Source of the DNA: Hoplostethus atlanticus
Lineage: Eukaryota; Chordata; Actinopteri; Trachichthyiformes; Trachichthyidae
Reading direction: 5' to 3'
Length of the DNA: 64,000 bases
Assembly (NCBI GenBank): GCA_034670405.1
Contig: JAXDDX010000090.1
Coordinates: 1,762,501-1,826,500, forward strand
Shown here: piece by piece, positions 1 to 13,250 of the stretch
Position numbering within the stretch: the stretch's first letter is position 1
Layout of the letters: every line of letters begins with the position of its first letter
Made by a program: the position numbers and the translations under genes
Notes under the pieces: model-generated
Told to the model about the DNA's origin: nothing
The model's database searches: none
What the model saw: only the letters and a program-made list of their open reading frames with translations

Positions 1-907
1 TATATTAATTTGGCAGTAGTTTGAAATAGCCATGGGTGTGGTTGTCCCAGAAACTGAGACAGCAATAAAAACCACAACTCCAAAATGAAATCAAAAAGGG
101 ATTTACACCCGCAGACTCTTCAGAGAGCGAGGTGCTGAGACCTGAGACGGCTGTCGAGACGCACACACACACTCACACGCACACACACACTTGTCATGCT
201 GGTCTAACGCAGCCTGTCACGAGCTTCAAAACCAAATGTTGAGCCATGAAGTCTAAAGTCTAATGTCATCTGTCTCTGTTCATATCAAAGCCCAGAAGCT
301 CACAGTTCTGCCCCCCCCCCCTCCCCCCCACACACCCGTGCCCACACAACCACCAAATCCAACACACACACACACACCTCTCCATACCTCCAAGACCCAC
401 TCTGGAAACAGACCCAGCACACAGGGAGAAGAGTGAAAAAGCCCATTTGAAGTTTAAAAGGGATTTCCTCCCCCCTGGTTTTGTAAGGAGCAGACAGCTC
501 TGCTGAAATGTGACTGTCTGGAAGATTTTTTTGATATGAAGCCAGAATGTAGTGAAAAAGGATCAGCAGGATGGAAGATGGAAACAGCCTTGGGGATGGA
601 TGTATGGAACGGAATTGAAGGGCTATCGGACATCTAAATATAGTAAAGTAGAGTATAATTTACAATAACTGTATCGTGAGTGTAAGTTGAGTCATGTACA
701 GTGCAGATCGCATCCCGTCGAGCTAAAACTGAGATGCTTGGATTGCTTAGTAGTCTATCTGCCCCCGGATTCTGTAACGCTTATGATCTTACAGTGATGT
801 TAGGAGGAAGAATTATTAGTTAGTTGCCCACACCGCTTTGAGATTGGTAGAGGAAAAAACACACTCCCCGTAGCCCTGTCCACCCAACACACGCTGCAGC
901 TACTCAC
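1..907 (-). other. ptprf intron downstream of LASE-c (partial)
   Basis: Beginning of the next intron after the perfect gtgagt donor. The second half of FN5 is not found here. The stretch has a C-rich and CA-rich patch at about 305-380 and nothing else recognisable. Confidence 0.8.
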
Positions 908-934
908 GTAGTCCGTCGAGTCCTCATTACTCCA
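908..934 (-). CDS. ptprf: ptprf microexon LASE-c/meC in FN5 (WSNEDSTDY)
   Basis: This 27-nt exon (phase 0 to 0) encodes WSNEDSTDY. It directly follows PEAQ of the previous exon, where human LAR has the nine residues WRPEESEDY, known as the alternatively spliced element LASE-c. The acceptor is excellent: a long run of minus-strand pyrimidines ending in ccttttcatcag. The donor is a perfect gtgagt. Inclusion or skipping keeps frame. In mammals this element is regulated in neurons and its inclusion changes FN5, affecting ligand interaction and neurite outgrowth. It lies 12.9 kb downstream of the FN5a exon. The following exon (ETTISGL-type sequence) is not found to the left, so it must be outside the window. 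Because the exon is only nine codons, identity rests on length, phase, strong splice sites and the W...E.S.DY pattern. Confidence 0.88.
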
Positions 935-1088
935 CTGATGAAAAGGACAGACAGGGGGAGAGGAGTCACACAACAGGACAGAAGAAAAAAAAAAAAAAAA
1001 TCACAGGTCCTGCACCGCTGATCAGCATGCGGGACAACTGCAATGACTTGGTGGGGGTGGTTTAAATGGCAACGCAGTAACGGAGGTA

Positions 1089-1090
<2 letters not shown>

Positions 1091-1132
<42 letters not shown>
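1091..1132. repeat. (GT)n microsatellite
   Basis: About 21 uninterrupted GT units, 157 bp upstream of the LASE-c microexon in transcript direction (CA on the transcribed strand's RNA). Confidence 0.98.
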
Positions 1133-1134
<2 letters not shown>

Positions 1135-1694
1135 AATGAGGACGTTCCTCCACGGTGCCACCTGGTGAGGGCAAGTCTGATCCATGCTGATGAGGCTTCC
1201 CCGCTGGGTGACTCGCAGAGGAGGAGTATAAAGAGACAATAATCAAGCGGCGTGACTCCGGTCAGCACATCCAAGGAGTCACCTGCAACGTGAACCCCGC
1301 CTTGCCCTGGACCCTGGGGGACATGGACCAATTCTGCGCTCTCCTTTCCTTTTAAAGGCACAGGCTGTAATTGCAATTTGACGCTCCCCATCGGAACGCT
1401 GACAGCCCACAACTGTATTACTGTTTTGATGAATTCAGTTCAGTTGATTTTTTTCCCCCAGAGTTTCCGTCATGGCCCTGTGCTTCCATGACCTAAACTT
1501 TCCTGGTTAGCTGATGTTTTTCTAAAGGGGCGAACAGTCTGGTTTCCACTCCAGTTGCGCTGAAAACCACTATCTAATGCAATTAATGCGGTAAACAAGT
1601 TGTAAAATGCATTCTGTTATGTTCCTGTAATGTGACCGGTTTGTATTCGCTGATATTCCTGATATTAGTCACGGAATTTCTAATATTAGTCAGG

Positions 1695-1732
1695 CAATTT
1701 ATCAAATTCAGTTAGTTGAATTTGATAAATTG
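1695..1732. repeat. Perfect hairpin, 16-bp arms, 6-nt loop
   Basis: CAATTTATCAAATTCA, loop GTTAGT, then TGAATTTGATAAATTG. All 16 pairs match. Confidence 0.95.
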
Positions 1733-3039
1733 ACAGTTGATGTCAATTAATAATGATGGTGATGAGGTTCCAATGTCTGTAGCCTATTGCTGCCTTCATG
1801 TGCTGCCTTCAATATGGTCATTTCAAATTGAGTGCACAGGAACAACCTAACAAGGTGATAAATAAATACGACTGGAAAAGTCATTTATATGATACCTGAA
1901 TTGCTGAAGTGTTAGGACGCATTTTATTTTATTTATATTTTATTATTATTATATATATATTTTTTAATTATTGTTGTATGTTTCTGTTTTCACTCTTTGT
2001 TTGACATCTACTTTGACGTTTAAGAATTTTTGTTTTTAATAAATTAATTAAAACATCAGTTACATTCCTGATTCTTCATTTTTCATTTCTTCATTTTGCC
2101 GCTGCAGAAAAAGCTCTGTGCCACTCAATTTCTAAAATAAACGGGTCCATTTTGTTATTACTTCTGACCAAAAGCAATTCTTGGCATTTATGCCTTGCAA
2201 ACTCTGAAGTAGGAGCTTACGAAGACACCTTGAAGGTAGCATACATACTTACTTGATGAGTAGCCAAGACATGGATGAAGAAAACCAAATTAAATACATC
2301 CCAAAATTGCTGCGTAATAGATTACTTTAAATTAGAAATTTATATTAGAAACATGAACCAAAACTATTTCCTCCTGGGAAAAATTACATTACCTCATTAG
2401 TTTGGCCTCCAAATATAATGTTTTCCATGTATAAATCAAACTCTATGAATATCACCATACCAAAAATATATATATATAGCCAAATAAAATTGGGACTTAT
2501 TATAATATTTTCCTACTTTAATATCACTAATGCACCTGTGTGAATTCTGTATGTGTATTTTAACCATCCTACTAAGCACATTATGCCAGTATATTCTATG
2601 TACTTTTTCCTGTATTTATGTTATGTGACCATCTCACCAATGCAACCTCCTAGTACATTTTAATGTACTTGTTGAATTAAGTTATTGTGCCCAGTCGAGA
2701 CAAAGACAGTTCAGAAACCTTCAGTCAGCTTTCAAATCCAACTGCGTTGTTATTCCATCAGTAGGATACACTTGACAGGACTCAAAATACTGAAAACTCC
2801 AGATTGTGATAAAGTCAGTAGAGGGAAAGAATAATAAATGTCTCTGTTAATTATTGCTGCACTATTTGCTCTATATTTCTTGTGCCGCTGGGATCTGTTC
2901 ATACTCAATAGTCTGCGGTCGAACAGAGAATCACATTTTCAGTTTCTCGTCTATTCTTTAGATGTCATAACTCTTCCCCGAGGTTGCGCTCATGGTAGAA
3001 AGAGGACGAGAGAGAGAGACAGGGACACAGACAGAGAGG

Positions 3040-3135
3040 ATGGGGGGAAAGGTGAGACAGATAGAAGGGGATGGGGGCAAAGGTGAGACAGATAGAGGGG
3101 ATGGGGGAAAAGGTGAGACAGATAGAGAGAAAGAG
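3040..3135. repeat. 30-bp tandem repeat, 3 units
   Basis: GATGGGGGMAAAGGTGAGAC followed by AGATAGA is repeated three times at 30 or 31 bp spacing, within a purine-rich block (2998-3270). Confidence 0.85.
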
Positions 3136-3390
3136 GCAGGAAGTCAAAAGGTCTCAAGAAAAAGAGAGGTTGGCAGACCGAAAGGGTCGGACAGGGTTAG
3201 AGGGAAGGAAAAAATCAAAAAGGAAAGGGGCAAAGACATTCCAGACAGAGCAGACAGACAGACAGAGCAATTTTTGATTGGTTAAAATAAAAAAACTGGT
3301 AAATAAGAATAAAGAACCCAGTGCGCTTCTTCTACAGTGTTTTCATACTGCTGGTACCTTTCATGCATCCTCTGATGGTTTCATTACAGC

Positions 3391-3735
3391 ACCAAACAAT
3401 CTATGCTGAACCATTTGAGCATGGGGATAGAAAACACCTTTGTACAAGAGCTCTTTATAGTACCAAACAGAACCATTTGTGCACGATGCTGTAGAGAATC
3501 TTTCCACAAGGGATCTTTATAGCACCAAAAAGAGTCTGCATAGCACCATTTGCGCGAAATGCTGTAGAGAATCTTCCCACAACAGATCTTTACAGCACCA
3601 AAAAGAGTCAGCATAGAACCATTTGTGCACGATGCTGTAAAGAATCTTTCTACAGGGGCACCGAAAAGGGTTCTGCTATGATACAAGCCCAGAGAACCAT
3701 TCCATACTTTATAGAACCCTTTTTGTTAAGAGAGT
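3391..3735. repeat. Tandem GAACC-type repeat, about 4 units
   Basis: Units beginning CACCAAAMAG or TACCAAACAG at 3391, 3461, 3523 and 3597 (62 to 74 bp each) share GATGCTGTAGAGAATCTTTC and ATCTTTATAG. The right edge TATAGAACCCTTTTTG is typical of a widespread fish short element. The 100-codon open frame on the minus strand here is a by-product. Confidence 0.75.
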
Positions 3736-6700
3736 ATTGTTGTGCTGAGGAATGCCCAAAGGATGTTCGATGTGATCAGCCTCTCTTGAACTCCCAACGC
3801 GGAAGCGGCCGCCTCAACAGAAATTATTCACAGGGCCACAAGGCATTTGTATTCCGCTCCTCGACCTTGCTGACTGACCAGAAATAAAAGACAAAGGGGT
3901 TCCGCTTCCTCGGCTTCTACCAAAAAAAAAGGAAAGAAAAAAAGTCTGTTATCATAAACAATGTAAGCAGCGAACAGTGAGGCGAAAATCAGCTCCGTTC
4001 CTCGGTGAAAGTGCAGCCGGTGCACTAAATCAAAAGGCGATGCGTCACACCGCGCAGCTGGGAGAATAAAAGCGGCCCGGGTGTTGAGTAGCCATCATTC
4101 TTTCGTGCAGTAACTGATTGATTACTGGGATCCGCGCCCTGTTGTATCACCGGCTCGGTCGGTGAACTTGTAGATTGCAAGAATGAATCCCTCTGAGCTG
4201 ATGATGACCGGCCTCCCAGACAGAAATGAGAGAAACATAAAACTATCGCAGAGCCTGTCAAAGTTACCAAGTTCGGGTGGAGAGGGGCATACTCCACTAC
4301 TACTCTACTACTAAAATAGGCCTATCTTGAGATGGTTCAGGCTTTATAACATGACTGAATGAAGGACACTGGAAAAACAACATAATCAGAGCTACTAGAG
4401 TTGGTGGGCATTTCTTAAAGCAACATACATTTCCGAACTGTAAGCCCCATTTGGACAGAATTAGAATTATATTATACATAATGAATAAAATATTAGCAAT
4501 GCTCCTGTGTTATTTATTCACTGCTCAGGATAGTGTTTAGCCAAAGGCAAATTATAGGAGGACGCATGTAGGCAGGTATCCAGATGCAAATGTCACTAGG
4601 AGCAAAGTCCTAATGGCTTCCGGTACAAATAGCATGTCAAAGTTGAACATGAAAAACAGTCAGTAATAGAGGGCTTTCAGGTGACATAACGCGCCTTCTG
4701 GTAGATGTATTGGAGGTCCTCAGCTCTTTGCTCTAGCTGATTGCAATTCTGAACTTCAGCTGTTTCAGCAGTTTGGAAAATACATTTCTGTGCAGCTGTT
4801 GACCAAGAATTGATCATTTCGCTACACATTGTTTGCTGTAGTGTGTTTAGATAATGTCAACTTTTTAGTGTAGCTAACTGTAGTATCTGGTCAGCTAAAC
4901 ATCACTGTCTTGTTAACATAAACATTAGTTGCTTTGCTAAATTAGCCTGCTGGCTAGTTGGCTAGCTAGCTAACAGTTGGTTCAGGTTAACTGAGTTGAC
5001 TTTTCTTCAACTACAACTCAGTGTTTTGGAGTAGAGACTAGGGCTAAAGACAAGACAGTTTACTGAGTCAATGTGTCAGGGCCGCTTTAATATTGATAGT
5101 CGACCTATGGCATATTGGAAAATTCTAAAACTGGCAATTATACCAGTATCTTACAGACAATTGGTGGGCCATCCTGGGACCCCCATGTCCAGGGCCCACA
5201 GTAACCTACATTTGGAAACAAATCTACCTCATCACACTATTCACTTTTACTTAGAATGTTACTGAATTGACCTGCACCCACACCACACCTATATTTTTCA
5301 GATATTTCTCTTTGTTGTTCTATATTTAGACATTATTGTTGCACAGCCAACTGTCCACTGGACCTCCATGATGGTGCCAGACCTGGTTGCTGGGATATTT
5401 GTGACACAACTGCAAAGCCTGTATTGGGGCCAAAATTAATGCTCGGTCGAGGGGGGAAAATTATTCCAGATGGTATTAAAATGAACATAGCTCAAGTAAT
5501 AATTACAATTAAACTACCTTGTGTGGAGAAACCAACCCAATGCAATTTTTCAAAAACCATTTCAACAACAAAGCCAATAACATCAACAACTTGAAGTTAG
5601 ATACGGCAAAAAGTAAGTGAGTGTTTTGACTGCACTACCTCTCTGAAGGTGTTAGGCTGCAGCTGGAGTGTAGACAATCCAGTGCCAACCCTTCTGGTCA
5701 CAGCAGCTTTCAGTGTGTTTGTGTGTGTGAGTGTGTTTGTGTGGGATGTTTGGCTCCTGGGGGCCAGCCTCACAGCTTGTCAATTCCACTACAGATTGCC
5801 TGACCCCTGTGCCAACCGAATAGCCACATGGAACCTTGCTACGGGGTCTTATGGGCTACTACAGTATTTGCCTGGGAGCCTATGTCTATGCATGGAGTAA
5901 GGGTGGCCATGCATATTAATATGTATGTTCAGTTTGCGTGCAGCAGCCGGCATCCGACAACCCAGGAATATAAATAAGTCCTCCTGCAGTTGAAATAGAA
6001 AACAGAGGGCTGTGTCTAGACCTTTGGTCAGTGTGGGTAGTATTGACCAGGGAAGCTAGGCCACTCGAAATGTCATCCTATTTGGTGTTATTTTGCTCCG
6101 CTGTAGTCCATTCTCTTAGTCATTCCATTTTCGTCTATAAAAAGCAGCTAAGGAACTAAAGGAACAAGAGTTCTACTTTGCTGTAGGGCATTAGGGAGCT
6201 GATTATTAAGTCAAGTTTAAGGCATGGATGACTTATCAAAGCTCTCTGAAGGAGTGACTTTCATTGGGCAGGCATGTTTGTTGCTCCGTCATCCAAAAAG
6301 AGATCACTATATTATTCCTATAATATTCCTGTAGGGACTTATGGTGTGTCTGCGGTGCTTAATAGTGAGTCTACAGTAATCTTATTGTACTTTGTGGTAT
6401 TTATCATCTATGGTATCAATTTACAATTCTCACAATATTCCACTATATTCGACTAGCTGTATAGTGTGTGTTGTACACTTCTACAGGGGTGCTATGTTCG
6501 TTTTTGTAAGGGGTGATCAATTATTTCGGCAGATGTCTCCCGCAGAGCTAATAATTCAATAGTTGCACACAGAAACCTTTAGCACAGGAAGACAGAGAAG
6601 CAGACGGGTCCAAAGGTCTTCCACGATCAATGGGAAACTGCTCTGCTTGAAGTACTTTGTCAATTTGGCTTAATAAGTCTGCAAAAGCGAGATACCCTCT

Positions 6701-9700
6701 GACACTCAATTAAAAATAAACAAACCATTCTTTGCCACTGGGCAAATGGTTTAAGAAAAAAAACAGTGCTTGGTTTACACATGACAAGCACACTTAAGAA
6801 AAGTTAACACTGGTGTTGTGCCCGTTCAAAGTGAGTGCCATCTTTATTATTATTAATTTATCATATTGTGCCCCACCCACCAAAAGAATGACACAAGTGC
6901 ACGACGCGACTGCAAACTAAACAACTGATTATATCGCGCTCTTCGTCGAGATATTTAAAGTTCATTTATCTTACTGGAGCAGATCATTTTGCTGGTCTCA
7001 GTAAATTTCACTTAATGCTAAACTTGCAGTGCAAAGTTCCCAACTGATAGCACTTTTTTAAAAATTGAGCAGACATGGGCTGAATAAATCAGAGGGAAGA
7101 GAGCCTGCTCTGACACAATGCAATCTCATTACAAAATTGCCGTGTCTATCAGCTGATAATAGAATTTTCAATGTGCAGTGCCTCATCATGCTGCATGGCC
7201 AAATGACTGTGACTTAGTGCCACTATCTCTCTCTACTCTCTGTATATATATTTATATATACTCTTTCCCCAAAACTCTCTCTATTTTGTAACAAGGCATG
7301 ACCCATTACTGTACCTGTCTTTTAGCAATCCTATATTTGGAATATTTACATAGGCTGCTTCACTAATGCAATGTCCTCTGTATGCTATATACTGTACACT
7401 TGTTTTACGTGGCTGACCTAGCCAAAAAAAGACTGGCAGTTATCTTAAAGCATGACATGAGCAATACCGTTGGGACCTGCCTTGCACGAGAGGAGGAGAG
7501 CAGCCTATCTATACTCTGGTAGCATCTATTTTAACGAGCACTCAGGAGTCAAAAGGCTATCTGGAAGCTAAGACGAGAGAGGGCATTAACAACACACCCA
7601 ATGGGCGGTCTCCATCTGTCAGTTATCCGGCAAGACAAATGTCTATTCCCAGTGCACCACAACGGTACAAATCTTCATCTGACGAGGGTTTGACACAAGA
7701 GAGGCTGGGCCGATGATCCCTACGCTGTGGCCAAGTGATGCCCAGAGGCGTCATGCCTGCCCAGCATTAGAGCACTGACGTCTGAATTCACATATGCTGC
7801 GGTTTGTTCCTTGCAGCGATGGGCGTCAACATGTTCAAGTTGCAGAAGACATTTTTGTATTTTTTTGTTTTTGGTCACCTGTCTCTGTGACAATGTTATG
7901 CGAAGGCAGTCCGACAGGTCAGACACCGCCTGTCAGTTTAATCCAATGGCCATTTCTATCTAACGCCACACTCTCACTTGATTCTTAAGTTTTTGTCATT
8001 CTCATCGCACTGTTGTTCTGAGAATATGGGAGTTATTACTTGTGTAAAAATAACTACGTTTTGATTCTTTTAACTGTCTGATAAATTAAATGGCTAACTG
8101 TTGAGGAGGTGAGGGAGGGAGACACATTCGCACATATATGTAGCCAGCAAGCTAGCTAACATTAGCTCTTAAGCTAACTAACTTAGCGTTAGTCGGTTAG
8201 AGAGGCTATTGCTTCACATGTATTCCACAGATCTATTTAGCGAACCCAACTAGCCTAACATTAAACGGCATTCATAATGTTTGTATTCCGTTATAATTAA
8301 TAAGTTAAAACTGTAGTGATCGTTTTTTCCAAACTTTCCAAATGTTTTAGAATTCAAAAAAACGTGGGCATTTAAAGTCAGAATATTTAAGAACTGTTAC
8401 AAAAAAGATGAGGACATTGCATTGACAGAGCTCCAGAAATTGTGCTTTTAAATCTCAAATTTCATTTTTGGCCTTTCTTCTTCTTAGTGTTACGAAGTGC
8501 TCTCACTGCCTACCTCCCCGACCAAAGATGAAGATCTTCCTCTCTCTCTCCCACTCTAACCCAATTTCACCACAGGAATCACTACAGTTGCATCTTCTCT
8601 TGTCTTATCTAACCCTTCTCTCATATTTTCTCCTTCTGATCTTCGCTTACGGCAACAGCCCAACAAAGGCCAGATTGGGAGAATGGTGAAGATGATCCCA
8701 TAGTGTATTCGTGGCGATGATATAACTCACTGTATGGCAGCAATCCATGCAAACTAAAAGACTGGGAAGAACCCAGAAGTAAATACTCCTGTCGTGTGAT
8801 ATAATCTCATTTGCATACAAAGAGGATTATGGGAGATTAAAAACGCAGCTAAGGTGTGAACATCTGAATTCAAACAATAACAAACCTGATGATACAACTT
8901 TTACTTGCTTTTATTAATGACATACGGCTCAATAAAGGACAGAACTGATTGTACCAAATCACACCACACCATGATGGAGAGGAGTGAAGTGTCTCACCAT
9001 TTCTCTCTGTCTCCTTCATCCTTAAGCTTCTTTCACCCACCCCCCCTCCTCACTGTGTCTCATTGACCTGCCACAGGCTGGGTTTGTTTTGCTGGGCTAT
9101 GGCAAACAGAGATGAGACACAGAGAGGTTGCCATATCTTATCAGATCAGACAAGGTTCACGCTTCACAGCCATCAATGCTGAGAGGGATGAGGGAGTCCT
9201 TCAAGCATTCTCCAGCTGTCCAAAAATACGCCTCACTGAAATCTTTAAACCAGTAGAAAAGCAATAGAGAGGGAAAGAGAGAGTCAAGTCCAAACCTTAC
9301 AGTGGAGGCATCAGAATGCCAAGGCTAGGACTGAGCAGCCAATTAAGGCTTTGCTCCCCATCTGTAAGATCCAATCATTTGGTATGACTGAATTTATTTT
9401 GTCATTAAGCATTAATCCATACTGACTGATTGGCAAGCCAAGCCTCGGTGAAACTATTTTCAGGCAGCTTTACTGAACACACAGCCTGGCGATCACAGCC
9501 TAGCCCGGTAAACACTGGGCGTTTGCGTTTGTCATGCCACACACACAAGCTTGGGAAATGGCGATGGGTTCTTTCAAATGGATCTAGTCCCAAGAGGCCA
9601 CCAAGGCCACTTTTCATCTCCCTGACAAGGACGCACGGGCTGTAAACATGGACGGACACAACCAGTCAAGGTACAACTGGTTGTGCTGGCACAGAAATCT

Positions 9701-10091
9701 GAGCCCCCCACTAAAAATGATTCACCGCACCAGGGACTGAATCCATTCATCACAGAGAATGTGTGATGTCAATACCAAGTTAGAGACGTGACACTGCCTA
9801 AACCCAGAAACACTGTCATCCTCCACAATGATATCCTTCATTTCTTCCTCTGTCCTCTTGAATCCCACCTTACCCTCTTAAAAATGACAAAAAAAATTGT
9901 TTTCAACGAGCGTCTAATCAGTTTTCGAGACTCGATACTTCTCTGTGGCAAACTTTCTTTAGCAATTGTCTCGTCTTGCAGAGAACAACTTTTCAAGAAT
10001 GCGAGAAAAGAAAACATCTTTACATTTTGAGATGGACCGAAGAACAGAGAATATATAGTTAAAGATGGGCTGAAAATAGCACCATAAATTA

Positions 10092-10330
10092 AAGGTGCTC
10101 TGTGTAGCATTTTACCATTAATAAATCATTATCACATTTGTTTTGAAAGATTAGTATAATTACCGTAAGACCATGACCGAGAAGACTGGCAGCTTCTGCG
10201 GGCCGCTGTGCTGCATTTTACAATGTGCGCCACCAGGTCAGACTCAGTAGGAAATCGGTTATATTGCTTCACGGTCTAAATGGAGACCGCATGGAACAGG
10301 AAAAAGGCGCTGTTCTTCCAGCGCAAACAG
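10092..10330. mobile_element. TAAAGGTGCT-type interspersed repeat
   Basis: TAAAGGTGCTCTGTGTAGCA, CTGCATTTTACAATGTGCGC and CACCAGGTCAGA are shared with 56254-56480 (TAAAGGTGCTATGTGCATTA, CTGCATTTTATGTTGTGTGC, CACCTGGTCAGA). The ends are not resolved. Confidence 0.55.
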
Positions 10331-10570
10331 AGCTAAAGCTTTCAGAGTTTCTGGCAATGGCAGCTGGTGGAAGGAGTAGAAGCTGCAGCCGCTTCCACGA
10401 CAGAGGTTTCGCACAAGTTCCATTCCGACTCCCTGACCTCCGCCCGGATGCAGGAGAAGTTTGTTTGGAGGTGAGAGTTGAAATGAAATTCTGGACAGAC
10501 ACCCTCACTACATCTTTGGACCTACCAGCCTCCCTCACCTCATCTGATCCAACTCACCACCAGATGGTGA

Positions 10571-10996
10571 TCAATTGAAAGCTCGGCCCCTCTCTTCACA
10601 AGGGTGTTCAGAACATATGGCCTCAGGTCTGATGAAACAACTAAGAAAGGCTGGATACTCTGAACTGCTGTTAGCCACGTGGGCACAAACCATCAAGAGT
10701 TTTCCTCTCCACAACTCGCAGTCGCATTGAAGCGACCCTCTCCTCCACTGGGAGAAACTACATCTGTGCAGCAGCCAGCCCGGGAACTCGTGAGGAACCC
10801 CGACGCCCACCTGATGCCTCTCACCCTGGACAACTCCTGAGTAGGAGAGCGACCGCCGCCTATCAAGGAGTTTATGGAGGTGAGCCCAACTATATCTAAT
10901 TGGTGCCTCTTGCACCAGCCCCCCTCCCCCCAGAACTGGTACCACCAATTTGTCTTGGGTGTCCCTACCAGGGGCACAAGGGTCACTGAGGAACAC
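10571..10996 (-). pseudogene. Non-LTR retrotransposon endonuclease fragment
   Basis: Two minus-strand frames together resemble the N-terminal APE-type endonuclease of a fish LINE. One frame gives HQLDIVGLTSINSL; the other gives YSGVVQGERHQVGVGV and later CAHVANSSSEYPAFL. These correspond to the familiar order of LDIVGLTSTHSL, YSGVAQGER..GVG and VCAYAPNSSSEYPAFL. The switch of frame between motifs shows at least one frameshift, and no downstream reverse transcriptase is attached. It is a dead 5' fragment. The clade is not assigned. Confidence 0.6.
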
Positions 10997-11751
10997 AAAC
11001 TACTCCATCACGATAAGGTTGTGATTCCAAGATATCACAATTCATTGGACAATGGCATACCAATGTTTAAAACGACTACTCTTAGCACCTTTAACACACA
11101 CCTGTTTATTTACTACTTGTTTCTGTGCTACATGATAATGCAGTTTGGACTTGCAATGAATCTTGGGGCTTCCCATTCATTCTTGTCGGCCAATCTTCTA
11201 TCTAATGCATCCTCGGTTGCCAAGGAAATGTCTTAGATCTTAATCCATCCTCTGTCCTTGGTGTTCCTTTGTTGTGGAATCGTACTTTGGCCTTTAGATA
11301 TTAACGTCAAACATGTCATGGAGGTACATACACAACTATGGACATATACTATGGCAGAGCAGCCAAATTTCAATCGGGAGGGCAAGGGACCCAATTACTT
11401 ATTGATTTTAATACAAAACCATCCACTGGCTTGGATTGAGTCCATAGTAAATAAAAAAAGAAAGAGGAATACTGCTGGCAAGAAGTAAAACTTCAGTAGA
11501 TGTAGCCAGGTCAGTGTGTAGGATGGGTCAGCGTGAGTTATGAGATAGCCGCTAGGGAGTGTGTGGTGTGTGAGCATGCTAAGGTGGGGATGCTGTATGT
11601 GTGTGTCAGTGGAGTTTATCTCCGGGGTCGCTCCATGGACCTTGTGTTGAGTCTCATCACCATCACTGACGCCAAGGGCAGAAACTAAACTTATCACAGA
11701 TGAGGCTTGAAGACAGTTCCTTAAAGAAAAATCCACTCATGAATCTGTAGG

Positions 11752-11753
11752 AG

Positions 11754-11790
<37 letters not shown>

Positions 11791-11817
11791 CAGACAGACA
11801 GACAGACAGAGAGACAG
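11752..11817. repeat. (GT)n-(GACA)n compound microsatellite
   Basis: GT units followed by AGAGAGA and five GACA-type tetranucleotides. Confidence 0.95.
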
Positions 11818-13060
11818 GAGAGTTGTAGATGGGTTTTGAGATGCAAAGGCCTTTATCAGGCCTGCCGCTATGCACAGATAAGACAGGAATGCTGCTTATA
11901 AAGGAAATCATGTGAGACGCTCCTCCCGGAGAACAAAACAAGCCTGAAAGGAGTGAACCTACCTTTGTGAGCGCTTTTAAACATTTACTTTTTTAACTTC
12001 TTCTCTAATTGGTTTTGGAAGTATTTACTCTACTGTTACTTATAGGGGGTAATCTGTGAGATACTTCCCAGAGATCAGTTGTTAATCAGTGTGACAAGTA
12101 CTGCGATGTCTTTTTCCACCCCACCGGCATCAGGAGTCAAATTCGGGTGAGTCAGTCAAAACGTCAGCAAGACACTACACCCCCATATACCAGTGCACTA
12201 GCAAATTGAGTCACAGAACTTTTTTTTGTTGTTGTCTCTGGGTTACTGAGTAGTAACTAATTAAGGTAAAAGGAAGTAACAGTTCACATAGTTCTGAATT
12301 ATCGTACAACCTTACTGGAATTTTTGTTCAAACTCCCACGAGCCTCCCTGATAGGGAGTCGAAGTTGACGTCACTTCTGCCTATTCTAATACATTACAGA
12401 TGACTTGATGTAAGGAATCAACTAACCGTACAGTTCTGATTTTGAGATATGTTGTAGGATGAGGTGATATTTATTGACTATCTTATAAGTACACACTTTT
12501 GCATACAAATTGTCTTCAACAAAAATGATAGAAATGTGTATATCTATCTATAACGAAGAGTGCTGCCAGGTCGACTAAATCTATTGTTTCATTTAGCTGT
12601 GTGTGTGGCGTGCCGCCCCTCCCGTGTCTATGGAAAATCACACTAGCCACCTAACAAATACAAGTATTAATACCCAGCAGTAAGATGTGTTGGTGGTCAT
12701 TGGCAAGGTGAAAATCTGAAGGATTTGGACGAATGTGGATCAATTCTATGCATCTCTCCTCCAGTTCAGGTTCTGGAAGAAATAACACACATAGTATGTG
12801 TGGTGGCTCGCTGTAATGAGGACGCGATATGCTGCTGTTGTTGTTGTGTGATAGTCTCCAGGTACGTCTCATCACACCCTCTTTTCATTCCAAGTCAGGC
12901 GCTGAGCCACGCACACACACAACCACACACAACCACACTTCTCATGACACAAAAACAAGACTTGCTCTTGCATTCCTAAGCAGGATTAAGTTGTGCTTTT
13001 TTCCCCCATTATTCACACATTATTCACATCTATGGCTGTTTTCTGCTACCATAGGCTCGA

Positions 13061-13250
13061 GTAAAAATACAACTGCAACAAACATGATATGCGATTATTT
13101 TGGATGGAATAACAAGGCATTGTATTTGCATTATCATCATAAAAACGAATGCGCTAATGCATTTTCATCAGCATACAGCAGACCACATGCAGTTATTTTG
13201 GTCCGTTTTTATCCTTTGTCTATTTCAGGGGATGATAAGAAATCTTAGGT
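13061..13250. promoter_or_regulatory. Candidate conserved non-coding element
   Basis: A low-repeat A/T-rich stretch with an octamer-type ATTTGCAT followed by TATCATCATAAA, and later GCATTTTCATCAGCATA. These resemble POU and homeodomain motifs common in developmental enhancers. It is inference by composition only; conservation was not tested. Confidence 0.3.

Noticed and set aside
904..1412. Minus-strand open frames of 111 and 116 codons
   Set aside because: They run through the GT microsatellite in frames other than the microexon and show no domain.
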